NCBI RefSeq assembly: GCF_019331775.1
Contig: NZ_JAHBBD010000007.1
Coordinates: forward strand, 52,019-116,018
Length of the DNA stretch: 64,000 nt
Reading direction: 5' to 3'
Source: Bifidobacterium phasiani
GTDB taxonomy: Bacteria; Actinomycetota; Actinomycetes; Actinomycetales; Bifidobacteriaceae
The notes under the pieces were generated by a model. The model saw only the letters and a list, made by a program, of their open reading frames with translations, ran no database searches and was not told the DNA's origin. Made by a program: the position numbers and the translations under genes. Positions 9,120-17,945 of this stretch are shown here, one piece after another (position 1 is the stretch's first letter; each line of letters starts with the position of its first letter).

Positions 9120-10763
9120 ATGATCGAACCTTGGATGGGCGCCATCCTCGCCATCGCGCCGGCCGCGGCCGGGCTGCTGATCGCGGTCGCGCTGTCCGCG
9201 GCCGCCTCGGCCGTCCAGCGTCGGCGGCGGGCCGACGGCGCCGATGACGCTGATAACGCTGATGATGTTAATGATGCTGCTGATGCTGCTGGCAGAGATA
9301 GCGGCAGCGCTGACGACGGCAGCGCTGATGGCGGCAACGAACGCGACGGCCTCTCGCCCCGCGCACAATGTGTACAAGGTTCACGACCCTCCAATGGCGA
9401 AATACCGGGCATCGGGGACGGCTCCCAGCATGCACATTGTGTAGAGGGTGTGGAAGGCGCACAGCCGTCGCCCTTGTCGCCGCCCGCTCCCCCGGCCTTC
9501 CCGCCGCGTTCGAAGGCCGTGACCGAGCGTCGGCGCACCACGGCGATGACCGGCGGCACACGGCCCCCGGACCGCACCGCCATCAGTCGCGTCGTCACCG
9601 CCGCCCCCACAACGGCAAACGCGACGACGGACCGCGACGCGACGGATCCGGCCGGCGAACCGTCACCGAACGGGCTACCGTACCAGCCCGCCGCCGCACC
9701 GAACCAGCCCACCGCACCGAACCAATCTGCCGCACCCCGCCAATCCACCGCACCGCAACCATCGCCCGCCGCCGCACCCCGCCCGCGCTGGGTGCGCCCC
9801 GCGGCGCCCCAGATCACCACCGTCGGCACCGGCGACCGCGCCGGCACGGACCGCATCGCCACACCCGGCGCGGCGGCCGACCATGCGACGGATGACGCGC
9901 TGCCGCACCGCCGCGCGGTCAACGAGCGGCAGGCGGCGACCAGCGGCCCGGCGGTCGCGCTCGACATCGTCGAACACCACGGCGTGACCGCCGCCTACGC
10001 CTCGCTGCGCGGCCTCGCGCACGAGGACTTCGGCCGCCCGCGGCAGGACGCGGCCGGCCTGCTGCGCGCCGGCCGCCACATCATCGCGACGGTGGCGGAC
10101 GGCGCCTCCCAGGCGCGGCTTTCGCACATCGGCGCCTCGGTGGTCTGCCGCTCGGCCACGGCCGCGGTACGCGACCAACTGCGCGGCGGGGCGACCCCGG
10201 AGTCGCTCGACTGGCAGGCCGTCACCGCCGTGACGCGCGACGCGCTGCGCCGTCAGGCCGCACGGCTGCTCGGCGCGCCGGCCCGCGAAACCGGCGCATC
10301 GCACCCCGGACCGGACGACTCCACCTACGCGGCCCTGCTCGGCACGACCGCCGAGGTGCTCGTCGTCGACGCCGAAGCCGAGACGCCCACGTTCGTGCGG
10401 GCCACGCTCGCCGGCGACGGCTACGCGTTCCTGCTCGACGCCGACCACGGCGTCCTGCCGCTCGGCACCACCAAGGGCGACGAGTCGGGCCTCGCGACCA
10501 GCGCGATCCGCCCGCTGCCCGCCGACCCGGGCGCCGGCTACCCGCGCATCGTCGCCGGCACGATCGGCCGCGGCGGCCAGGCGCTGATGCTCACCACCGA
10601 CGGCATCGGCGACGACATGGCCGACGGTTCCACGCCGACCGCGGGCTACCTGCTGCGGCGCCTGTCGCGGCCGGTCGCCCCGCACGAGCTGCTGCGCGCG
10701 GCCTCGTATCTGAAGTTCCAATCGCACGACGACCGGACGGTGGTGATGGTATGGGCGCAATGA
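9120..10763 (+). CDS. PP2C-family Ser/Thr phosphatase with N-terminal membrane anchor (547 aa)
   Basis: The N-terminus carries one hydrophobic segment (about residues 8-28) predicted to anchor the protein. It is followed by an acidic Asp/Ala-rich stretch and a Pro/Gln/Ala-rich linker to about residue 260. The C-terminal half is a PP2C phosphatase. It contains the first metal motif VADGASQA (D327), TTDGIGDDM (D494) and the terminal DDRTVVMV that ends PP2C domains. These enzymes remove phosphate from Ser/Thr with two metal ions. The ATG at 9120 is preferred because GGGAG precedes it; an in-frame ATG at 9084 is the alternative. The stop overlaps the start region of the kinase gene, showing translational coupling. 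The likely substrates are the vWA protein or one of the two kinases. Confidence 0.88.
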   Translation: MIEPWMGAILAIAPAAAGLLIAVALSAAASAVQRRRRADGADDADNADDVNDAADAAGRDSGSADDGSADGGNERDGLSPRAQCVQGSRPSNGEIPGIGDGSQHAHCVEGVEGAQPSPLSPPAPPAFPPRSKAVTERRRTTAMTGGTRPPDRTAISRVVTAAPTTANATTDRDATDPAGEPSPNGLPYQPAAAPNQPTAPNQSAAPRQSTAPQPSPAAAPRPRWVRPAAPQITTVGTGDRAGTDRIATPGAAADHATDDALPHRRAVNERQAATSGPAVALDIVEHHGVTAAYASLRGLAHEDFGRPRQDAAGLLRAGRHIIATVADGASQARLSHIGASVVCRSATAAVRDQLRGGATPESLDWQAVTAVTRDALRRQAARLLGAPARETGASHPGPDDSTYAALLGTTAEVLVVDAEAETPTFVRATLAGDGYAFLLDADHGVLPLGTTKGDESGLATSAIRPLPADPGAGYPRIVAGTIGRGGQALMLTTDGIGDDMADGSTPTAGYLLRRLSRPVAPHELLRAASYLKFQSHDDRTVVMVWAQ

Positions 10764-11779
10764 CATTGCGGCAGCTCGCCCGCACGAATCCCGACGACCT
10801 GACCCGGCTCAGCCGCGGCGCGCAGGCCACGGTGTACCTGCTGCCCGAGTCGATGCGGGTCGACGGGCACGACCGGCTCGTCTACAAGCGCTACCGGCCC
10901 ACGCGGACCATGCGCGGCCGCGAGACCGCGACGCTGCTCACGCTGGAGCAGCTGGTCGGCGCCTACCACGGGCTGGGCGCGCGACCAGACGGCGCGCGCA
11001 TCCGAGGCATGCTCGACCATCACGCCGCCTGGCCGCTGGCGACGGTCGCCGCCGACGACGGCACGGTCGGCGTGGTCGAGCGCCGCGTCGACGCACGCTT
11101 CCTCGGCGGCCCGAACGCTCGCGACGCCGAGGTCGCGCACTTGGAACGCTGGGTGCGCGACCCGTCGCAGGACGCGATGCTGGTACGCGACGGACTGCAC
11201 CCGCTCGGCGACGAGGGCCGCGCCCGCATCGTGACGCAGCTGCTGGCCTACTATTCGCTGGTCCACCGCCTCGGCTTCGTCGTCGGCGACATCAGCCTGC
11301 GCAACGTGCTCGCCTACGTGCCGGAGCGGCGCCAGGGCGCGCTGGCGAACGTGGGGTTCATCGAGGTGGACACCTACCGCCGCCAGGGCTGCGGCTGCGG
11401 CATCGCGCAGGGCACGACGCCCGGGTTCGACGTGCCGGAGTCGGTTATGTGGCAGCGCCGCGCGGGCCAGGCGCGGCGCGAGGACGAACGGCGGTTCGCG
11501 CGGGCGATGGCCACGGTGCAGACCGAACGCACCGACGTCTACAAGGCCGCGCTGCTGGTGCTGCGGCTGTGCTCCTGCGGCGAGCCGTTCCCGTCCACCG
11601 TCCGGCGCGTGCGCAGCGCCGCGCAGCGCGCCGCCGTCCGCGCGGCCGGCGGATCCGAGGCGCTGGCCGCACTGCAGGGCGCGCTGGCCGAGGACCCACA
11701 GGACCGGCCCACGATGCACGAGCTGTACCACGCGTTCCGCGGCGGCTCGTGCGATGGGAAGAAAGGAGGATCCCGATGA
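10751..11779 (+). CDS. Divergent protein kinase-like protein, YegI/TerY-P type (342 aa)
   Basis: This is a protein-kinase fold with weak similarity to classical Ser/Thr kinases. A glycine-loop-like LSRGAQATVYL (residues 20-30) is followed by the candidate ATP-binding K46 (LVYKRYRP). The catalytic loop reads VGDISLRNVL (D180, N185) in place of HRDxKxxN, and D207 in FIEVDTYR takes the place of DFG. All three catalytic residues therefore remain and activity is plausible. The C-terminus keeps a DPQDRPTM element like the end of kinase domains. The start is ambiguous: ATG at 10751, or ATG at 10760 forming an ATGA overlap with the PP2C stop. It completes the vWA-PP2C-kinase trio. Confidence 0.85.
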   Translation: MGAMTLRQLARTNPDDLTRLSRGAQATVYLLPESMRVDGHDRLVYKRYRPTRTMRGRETATLLTLEQLVGAYHGLGARPDGARIRGMLDHHAAWPLATVAADDGTVGVVERRVDARFLGGPNARDAEVAHLERWVRDPSQDAMLVRDGLHPLGDEGRARIVTQLLAYYSLVHRLGFVVGDISLRNVLAYVPERRQGALANVGFIEVDTYRRQGCGCGIAQGTTPGFDVPESVMWQRRAGQARREDERRFARAMATVQTERTDVYKAALLVLRLCSCGEPFPSTVRRVRSAAQRAAVRAAGGSEALAALQGALAEDPQDRPTMHELYHAFRGGSCDGKKGGSR

Positions 11780-13386
11780 CCACCTCGATCACGCTGCTGC
11801 TGGTCGACGCGGCGCGGGACGCCGGCGGCACTACGGTGCGCGGCCTGTGCCCGGGCGCGCCGGACGCGTCGCTGTGCGTCATCGCGGCGGTGCAGGGCGA
11901 CCGGGCGGTCGTGACCTGCCCGGCGCTGCCGCTGCGCGAGGTGGCGGATCGGCCGATCGGCAGGTTCGCGCCCGGCGCGACGGGGGCGCCGTCGTTGTCG
12001 TCGCCATTGTCGTCGGGGCCGTCGTCGCGGCCGTCGGCGGCGTCTGCGTCGGCCGCAGCGTCGTCGGCCGGCACAAGGGCACGATCGGCCGTTCCGGACG
12101 CCGCCGCCACGATCACCGACGAACTGTGGATGGCCCGCGCCGTGCTCGATGCTGCGGACGCGCCCGTCACCGTCTACGACCACGCCGGCGTCGGCGCGGA
12201 CGTCCGCCGCGTACTCGACGCGATGCCGCACCTGACGTTCCGCGAGACGGCGGCATCGCGGGCGGCCGGGCGGGCGGCCGCGAGCTTTGCAGGCGCTGGC
12301 GACGCGGCGGATACGACGCTCGGAACCGAGGAGATGTTCGCCGACGTGTTCCGGCGCGTGTTCGGCGGCGCGGCGGATGCGGACGATCACCGCGCCGGAC
12401 CTGCCGGCGGCCGGGGCGCCGCCGGGCAGGCCGCCGGGTCGGCCGCCGACCGCCGGCCGGGGCTGGACGACGCGCAGAGCACGTACCTCTTGGTCGCCAC
12501 GGCGAGCGCGCTGAGCCTTGCCGTGCTCGCCATGCTGTGGGTGGTCGCCGTGTTCGGCGGATGGCTCTGGTTCCTGCCCGAACCGCTGCTCGCGATCGCC
12601 GAATGGGCCGTCGCGGCGCAGGCCACGCCGCTCGGTGTCGCGCAGATCGCGCTGATCGTCGCGCACCTGCTGCTTGCGCCCAAGGCCGCGCACGACACCT
12701 CGGACGGGCTGATTCTGATCGCGCTGGTCGACACGTTGACCGCGCTCGCGCTGCTCGGCGCCCCGGCCGACGCCTCCGACGCGCGGCAGTGGATCATGGC
12801 CGTGCTGATGGCCGCGCTGGCGGCGTTCACCGCCTACGGCATGCATGACATGCAGGACGCGCCGTGGCGCACGCCGTTCCGCCACGTGGGCGGCGACACG
12901 ACCGCGCTGGACGCGCCGTCCGGGCCGGGCGGCATGGTCGCGCCGGCACTGGCGGTCATGGTTTGCGCGACCGGCGTCGTGCCGATCGCCGTGGCCCGGT
13001 ATCTGGGCGCCGCGTTCCTCGGCATGCCGTTGCGCGCCGACGGAGGCGCGACGCTGATCGAGGCCGCGCTGGCCGTGCCGGGGCTGGCGGCGTGGATCGT
13101 CGGTGCGGTGGTCGTGGTCGGCGCGTGGCTGCTCGCCCGCATCCGGGCGCCGCGGCTGCTGTGCGCCTGCACGATGGTCGTCTGGCTGGTCGCCGCGGCG
13201 TGGGTCTCCCCGATGGGGGCGACGCTGGCGGAGGCCTGCGAGGCGACGCTCGCGCCGGTGATCGGCCCGGTAATCGCCCCGGTGGCCGAGCCGGTGACGG
13301 CGTGGTTCGGCGAGGTCGTCGCGTGGATCGGCGACCTGGTCGTCCGCGCGGCCGAGGCGATCGCCCGCGTGACCGCGGGGTTCTAG
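11776..13386 (+). CDS. Polytopic membrane protein of the signalling island (536 aa)
   Basis: The ATG at 11776 overlaps the kinase stop (ATGA) and is preceded by GAAAGGAGG, a very strong ribosome binding site. Residues 1-235 are soluble: a short alpha/beta start (TTSITLLLVDAARDAGG), a Ser/Ala-rich linker and a helical segment. From about residue 236 to the end there are roughly seven hydrophobic segments, the first being LLVATASALSLAVLAMLWVV. I do not recognise the family and see no transporter or enzyme motif. Its coupling to the vWA-PP2C-kinase genes suggests it links that cytoplasmic module to the membrane, as a sensor or an effector; this is inferred from context. Confidence 0.8.
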   Translation: MTTSITLLLVDAARDAGGTTVRGLCPGAPDASLCVIAAVQGDRAVVTCPALPLREVADRPIGRFAPGATGAPSLSSPLSSGPSSRPSAASASAAASSAGTRARSAVPDAAATITDELWMARAVLDAADAPVTVYDHAGVGADVRRVLDAMPHLTFRETAASRAAGRAAASFAGAGDAADTTLGTEEMFADVFRRVFGGAADADDHRAGPAGGRGAAGQAAGSAADRRPGLDDAQSTYLLVATASALSLAVLAMLWVVAVFGGWLWFLPEPLLAIAEWAVAAQATPLGVAQIALIVAHLLLAPKAAHDTSDGLILIALVDTLTALALLGAPADASDARQWIMAVLMAALAAFTAYGMHDMQDAPWRTPFRHVGGDTTALDAPSGPGGMVAPALAVMVCATGVVPIAVARYLGAAFLGMPLRADGGATLIEAALAVPGLAAWIVGAVVVVGAWLLARIRAPRLLCACTMVVWLVAAAWVSPMGATLAEACEATLAPVIGPVIAPVAEPVTAWFGEVVAWIGDLVVRAAEAIARVTAGF

Positions 13387-13556
13387 GCGAGGCCGTCGGC
13401 CAGACGCACCGCACGGCCAGCCGCGCCGCAGAGCCGGCCACGCCGCGGGACCAGACGCAGGACCGGCCGCAGGACGAGCCGCGCCGCAGAGCCGACGCCC
13501 GGCCGCGCTTCCACCCACCGCCCCATATGCCCACCCATCCATCGAAAGGAACAGCC

Positions 13557-14843
13557 ATGACCGGCACCACCGCACACGCCAACGACCGGCCCACCGCCTG
13601 CTACGTCCCCAGCAATGGCCCGGCGGATGGCCCGGCGAATCAGCCCACCACGTCCAACCCGCACATTGTGCACGTCCAACGCTCCGCGCCCACCCCGCCC
13701 ACCGCGGTGATGTTCGACAACCGCTACCTCATCGTCCGCCGGCTCGGCGAGGGCGGCATGGGCCGGGTGATGCTGGCGCGCGACACGTTCCTGTACGACC
13801 GCGAGGTGGCCATCAAGCAGATGCGTGCCGACCTGCGCGACGACGAGATGTTCCGCCGCCGTTTCGCCCGGGAGCAGCGCATCCTCGCGCTGGCCGGCGT
13901 CACGCACCACGTGCCCGCCCTGTACGGCATCGGCACGGACGCCGCGGGGTCGCCGTACTACGTCATGGAGTACGTGCGTGGCCACACGCTGCACGAACTA
14001 ATGCACCTGGACGGGGGGACGCCGACGTTCCGCCCCGAGGACGTGCGTCGGCTGATGGTCGAGGTGTTCGAGGGGCTGTCCGAGATCCACCGGCTGGGGT
14101 TCGTGCATCGCGACGTCAAGCCGAGCAACATCGGCATCGACGAGTCCGGGTGCGTCAGGCTGATGGACTTCGGCATCGCGCGCTCGTTCGGCACCGACGG
14201 CGACGCGATGACGGTCGTCGGGCAGCAGGTCGGCAGCGGGCAGTACGCCTCGCCCGAGCAGCGCCGGTGCGAGCCGGTCGACGACCGCAGCGACGTGTAC
14301 TCGGCCGGCGTGCTCATGTTCGAGCTGCTGACCGGCAGGATGCCACGGTCCGAGACGTCCGGCGGCCTGCACCCGCCGCGACTGGTCCAGACACCGTCCG
14401 ACCTGGTGCCCGGAATGCCGTCGTGGGCGGACGAGCTGTGCCGGCTCGCGTTGCGGCCGCGCGCCTCGGAGCGTCCGTCGGCGGCGCAGATGATGGAACG
14501 GCTGCGCATGGTGCAACCGGACGTTCGAACGGCGGGAGGCCCGGTGCCGGCGTTCTCCGTGCCGGTGCGGCACTTGCCGTCGAATGCGGGGGCGGGCGCC
14601 GCGATGCGGTTTCTCGGCAACCTGTATTTCCGAGGCGGGCGCTGCGTGGCGCGCGACCATGCCGCGGCCGGACGCTGGTACGCGCGTGCCGCCGCGAACG
14701 GCGACTGCCGCGCGCTGTACAATCTGGGCGTCGTCGATCTCGCGTCACGCCATCCGGCGGAGGCGCAGGCCGTGTTCCGCGCGGTCGCGGAAAGCCCGAA
14801 TGCCGACGCCTCGCTCAAGGCCTGTGCCCGGGCACGGATGTGA
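13557..14843 (+). CDS. PknB-type Ser/Thr protein kinase with C-terminal Sel1-like repeats (428 aa)
   Basis: After a 50-residue disordered N-terminus comes a complete Hanks-type kinase domain (about 55-320). It has LGEGGMGRV as the P-loop, K87 in VAIKQ, HRDVKPSN (D186), DFG (D204) and YASPEQ for the activation segment end. The last 80 residues read like Sel1/TPR repeats (GAAMRFLGNLYF, AAGRWYARAAANGDCRALYNLG), used for protein binding. No transmembrane segment follows the kinase domain, unlike classical PknB, so it is cytoplasmic. The start at 13557 has GAAAGGA upstream. It lies 170 bases after the membrane protein gene in the same direction and probably belongs to the same unit. Kinase activity is very likely. 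Confidence 0.92.
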   Translation: MTGTTAHANDRPTACYVPSNGPADGPANQPTTSNPHIVHVQRSAPTPPTAVMFDNRYLIVRRLGEGGMGRVMLARDTFLYDREVAIKQMRADLRDDEMFRRRFAREQRILALAGVTHHVPALYGIGTDAAGSPYYVMEYVRGHTLHELMHLDGGTPTFRPEDVRRLMVEVFEGLSEIHRLGFVHRDVKPSNIGIDESGCVRLMDFGIARSFGTDGDAMTVVGQQVGSGQYASPEQRRCEPVDDRSDVYSAGVLMFELLTGRMPRSETSGGLHPPRLVQTPSDLVPGMPSWADELCRLALRPRASERPSAAQMMERLRMVQPDVRTAGGPVPAFSVPVRHLPSNAGAGAAMRFLGNLYFRGGRCVARDHAAAGRWYARAAANGDCRALYNLGVVDLASRHPAEAQAVFRAVAESPNADASLKACARARM

Positions 14844-14929
14844 TCGAGCGGACCGCATGCCCTGACCTGTGGGCCGAGTCCACGGGGCGGCCGGCGGGCA
14901 AGTACATCGATGTTCCTTGCCTAGGTGCG

Positions 14930-15104
14930 GTAGATATGAGGGTCTGCAGACACCCAACTGCGCTACGTGAGGCACCCGGAACGCCATACCCCCGGGTACG
15001 ACCGGCGGTATTCCGCGGCCGATACCCGGGGGTAGGCCGAAAGATTGCCTCACCTAATGCAGATAGATGTCCGCAGACCCTCGAATCCGCTACAGCTAAT
15101 GCAG
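14930..15104. repeat. Long imperfect palindromic repeat, family 1, copy 1
   Basis: About 175 bases form a long interrupted palindrome. The outer arms carry GAGGGTCTGCAGACA against TGTCCGCAGACCCTC, then GTGAGGCA against TGCCTCAC. The inner arms are TACCCCCGGGTA against TACCCGGGGGTA, and the centre reads CGGTATTCCGCGG. A diverged copy lies at 21083-21264. The element abuts, and slightly overlaps, the stop codon of the HAD gene, and it marks the right end of the signalling island. It has no coding potential of its own. It could be a miniature mobile element or a long RNA hairpin. Confidence 0.75.
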
Positions 15105-15776
15105 TTAGCGCCCAAGCCGTTCGCGCACGAGCGCGTCCAGCGTCTCGGCGGTCACGCCCGCGTACGAATCGATCGAAGTGTACTGCCCCAGACCGGAGGT
15201 GTCGGTGCGGATCCACCCGGTCTGCGCGATGACGGTCGCCCCGGAGGCCACGCCGGAGCGCAGACCGGACGACGAGTCCTCGAACACGATCGTGGCGGGC
15301 ATGTCCTCCGCGGCGATGCCGAGGCGCCGCGCGGCCTCCAGGTACGGAGCGGGATCGGGCTTGTGCGCCACGGGGTCGTCGCCGCATACGTAGCCGGCGA
15401 ACAGGCCGACGGCCTGGCGCATCACGTTCTCGACGATGGGGCGCGGCGACGTGGAGACCAGCATCGAGGGAACGCCCGCGTCCTTGAGCGAGCGCACCAC
15501 GTCGAGCACGCCGTCGATCCACGGCAGACGCTCCTGCTCGGCCTCGAAGACGTAGCGCTTGAGCCGCACGTCGATCTGCTCGACGCTCAGCGTGCAGCCC
15601 TTGGCGATCATGCGGCGGGCCACGTCCGGCACCGGCGTGCCCGAGCCGGCCCAGCCGTCCTCCTCGGTCCATTCGCCGCCGTTGGCGTGGGCGAGCACGA
15701 TCTCGCCCTGGTGCCACAACGGCTCCGAGTCGATCAGGGTGCCGTCCAGGTCCCAGAACACCGCTTTCAGTTCCAT
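15105..15776 (-). CDS. HAD-superfamily sugar-phosphatase/phosphoglucomutase-like hydrolase (223 aa)
   Basis: A HAD subfamily I hydrolase with a helical cap. Motif I is FWDLDGTLIDSEP (nucleophile D9, acid/base D11), motif II is MLVSTSPRP, the motif III lysine is in AHKPDP, and motif IV is IVFEDSSSG. This matches the beta-phosphoglucomutase/phosphatase group (YcjU/GPH-like), which act on sugar phosphates or 2-phosphoglycolate; the substrate cannot be read from sequence. The start is supported by GAGGTGAGG just upstream. The TAA stop lies inside the edge of a palindromic repeat, which may serve as its transcription end. It is cytoplasmic and apparently monocistronic. Confidence 0.9.
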   Translation of the reverse strand: MELKAVFWDLDGTLIDSEPLWHQGEIVLAHANGGEWTEEDGWAGSGTPVPDVARRMIAKGCTLSVEQIDVRLKRYVFEAEQERLPWIDGVLDVVRSLKDAGVPSMLVSTSPRPIVENVMRQAVGLFAGYVCGDDPVAHKPDPAPYLEAARRLGIAAEDMPATIVFEDSSSGLRSGVASGATVIAQTGWIRTDTSGLGQYTSIDSYAGVTAETLDALVRERLGR

Positions 15777-16039
15777 GCCTCACCTCGCGTCGGTATGTAT
15801 GCGCCGTATGTATGTCGTCCGCGGCGTCGATGACGGCGGTCGCCGGGGCGTCACGTTCCGGGTGCCGACCCGGTATGCCCGTGACGCCCGGTTCTCGGGA
15901 ATCGAGCCGCGTCCGCGTCCCGTCATGTCGATTCGCGTCGTCTCCATCTCACCAGAAGTCCGCGACGTGCGGCCGCGCAGCGCGGCCGGCGCGCGGCCTC
16001 GATCAGCGCCGTCGGCGCGCGGGGCATCGCAAGAGACGG

Positions 16040-16612
16040 CTACCGCACGCCCCACACGACGATGGCCTGGGAATCGCCGGGGTCGGCGGCGTCGGCGGAA
16101 CCGTACCGGGTGCTGCGCGACGGCAGCGCGCGCGGGTCGACCTTGATCTGGCGGCGCCAGCGGCGGGCGCTGCTCTCCTGCTGGATCTCGACGATGTCGC
16201 CGTCGGCGTCCGCGGCGAACACGCTCGTGCCCTGCGGCCGGCGCAGCCGGGCGACCTGCCGGCGCAGTTCGCGGTTCTCCTCCTCGAGCGCGAGGATGCG
16301 CGTCACGCCGGCCAGGTTGATCCCCTCGTCCTGGCTGAGCCGCTGCGCGTGGGACAGCCGGGACACGTCGCGCAGCGAGTAGCGGCGCGCGCCGCCCTCG
16401 GTGCGCTGCGGGACGACGAGCCCCAGACGGTCGTACTGGCGGAGCGTCTGCGGGTGGACGCCGGCCAGTTCGGCCGCGCGGCCCACCGTGAACACGGGCA
16501 GTTCGATGTCGAACCCGACCTCGCTGGCGCCGTCGAGATCGGCGCGGCCGGTGACGATGGCGGTGGCGCACATGTCGTAGAGTCGCCGTATCTGCTGGGC
16601 TATGCGTGCCAT
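16040..16612 (-). CDS. hspR: Heat-shock repressor HspR, MerR family (190 aa)
   Basis: Last gene of the dnaK-grpE-dnaJ-hspR operon. The N-terminal MerR-type winged helix-turn-helix reads FTVGRAAELAGVHPQTLRQYDRLGLV, followed by RYSLRDVSRLSHAQRL and a short coiled coil (LALEEENRELRRQVARL). HspR binds HAIR inverted repeats and, with DnaK as co-repressor, shuts down the dnaK operon and often clpB. A HAIR site is present in front of dnaK in this window, which gives a negative feedback loop. A roughly 60-residue extension ending in IVVWGVR follows the coiled coil. The start has AAAGGAGGAG upstream. Confidence is high from sequence and synteny. Confidence 0.95.
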   Translation of the reverse strand: MARIAQQIRRLYDMCATAIVTGRADLDGASEVGFDIELPVFTVGRAAELAGVHPQTLRQYDRLGLVVPQRTEGGARRYSLRDVSRLSHAQRLSQDEGINLAGVTRILALEEENRELRRQVARLRRPQGTSVFAADADGDIVEIQQESSARRWRRQIKVDPRALPSRSTRYGSADAADPGDSQAIVVWGVR

Positions 16613-16754
16613 GGCTCCTCCTTTACGCCCCGTGCGCCGCCGCGCCGATTCGTTGTCTGATGGTTGTCATGATGCCGGAGTGCGTCCCGGCTCCGGGTCG
16701 GGCCCGGAAGGGGCCGGGGCGCGCCCGCGAACGGGCCCATCGCCCCGTCGCCCG

Positions 16755-17762
16755 TCACCGCTGCGCGGCGAGCTGGTCGGCGAAGTCGCCGGACTCCTTG
16801 TCGAAGTCCTTGGCGGCGCGCTTCAGGCCCATGCCGGGCTTGGAGGGCACGCGGATCTCCACGCGGCCGACCAGGTCGCCGGCGCTGTTCGACGCCTTGA
16901 CGCCCTTGCCGGCGACGCGCACCTCGGTGCCGCTGGACGAGCCGGCGGGCACCTTGAAGACGACGGGGTTGCCGTCGATGTCCTTGGCCTCGACCTTCGC
17001 GCCGCAGACGGCCTCGCCGACGGTGACCGGCAGGGTCGTCACCAGATCGCGGCCGCGCATCGTGAAGCGGTCGTCGGACTTGACGTTGACCTGCAGGTAC
17101 AGGTCGCCGGCCTTGCCGCCGTTGCGGCCCGGCCGCCCCTTGCCGGCCAGGCGGATCCTCTGCCCGTCCTTGACGCCGGCGGGGATGTGCGTCTTGAACT
17201 TCTTGCCGTCGGCGCCCAGCGAGACCGTCGCGCCCTTGACCGCCTGGCGGAACGTCAGCGTGATCGTGGAGTTGCGGTCCTCGCCGCGCTCGGGCCGCGG
17301 GGCCTCCTGCCGGTAGCCGCCGTACTGGCCGCCGGCGCCGTACGGGCCGGCGCCCGACCCCATGTTGCCGAACATCGAGAAGATGTCGTTCATGTTCGCG
17401 CCGTTGCCTGAGGTCTGGAAGCGGATGCGCGAGCCGTCGCCGCCGCCGAACATCGAACCGAAGATGTCCGAGAAGCCGCCGGCGTCGAAGCCGCCGCCCC
17501 CGGCGCCGCCGGCGAACCGGGCGCCGCCCATGCCGAACTGGCGGATCGCGTCGTACTTCTGACGCGACTCCTTGTCGCTCAGCACGTCATACGCCTCGGA
17601 GATGTCCTTGAACTTCTCCTCGGCCTCCTTGGTCTTGTTCAGATCGGGGTGGTACTGGCGCGCGAGCTTGCGGTAGGCCTTGGTGATCTCCTGCTCGGTG
17701 GCGTCCTTGGAGACACCGAGGACCTTGTAGAAATCCTTGGATAGCCATTCATTCTCTGCCAT
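16755..17762 (-). CDS. dnaJ: Chaperone DnaJ, zinc-finger-less class (335 aa)
   Basis: A J domain occupies about residues 8-75 with the essential HPD (RQYHPDLNK). A long Gly/Phe-rich linker (about 76-155) is followed directly by the C-terminal substrate-binding beta domains ([18 protein letters not shown] onward). The four CxxCxGxG zinc repeats of classical DnaJ are absent, so it is a class II or CbpA-like J protein. It stimulates DnaK ATPase and delivers unfolded clients. The start at 17762 follows AAAGGAGG. It is separated from grpE by 183 bases, where no gene is seen. Its place between grpE and hspR is the usual actinobacterial order. Confidence 0.95.
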   Translation of the reverse strand: MAENEWLSKDFYKVLGVSKDATEQEITKAYRKLARQYHPDLNKTKEAEEKFKDISEAYDVLSDKESRQKYDAIRQFGMGGARFAGGAGGGGFDAGGFSDIFGSMFGGGDGSRIRFQTSGNGANMNDIFSMFGNMGSGAGPYGAGGQYGGYRQEAPRPERGEDRNSTITLTFRQAVKGATVSLGADGKKFKTHIPAGVKDGQRIRLAGKGRPGRNGGKAGDLYLQVNVKSDDRFTMRGRDLVTTLPVTVGEAVCGAKVEAKDIDGNPVVFKVPAGSSSGTEVRVAGKGVKASNSAGDLVGRVEIRVPSKPGMGLKRAAKDFDKESGDFADQLAAQR

Positions 17763-17945
17763 TCTCGCTGCCTCCTTTCATAAGCATCGATGTCAGTGGA
17801 AACTCCTGTGGCGCAGAAGCGGATGGATGGTGCGCGGCTGCTGTGTGGTCGGCTGCGTTTCGGCAGTCGATCGCACAGCAGCCGCGATGGCATATGCCGC
17901 CCGTCGTCCGGGGCGGAGCGGCGTGCGTCGCCGTCGCCAGCGTCG

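Noticed and set aside
15971..15987. Terminator of the dnaK operon (GGCCGCG-CAG-CGCGGCC)
   Set aside because: Only a seven-base stem with no T-tract in very GC-rich sequence; too weak to call.
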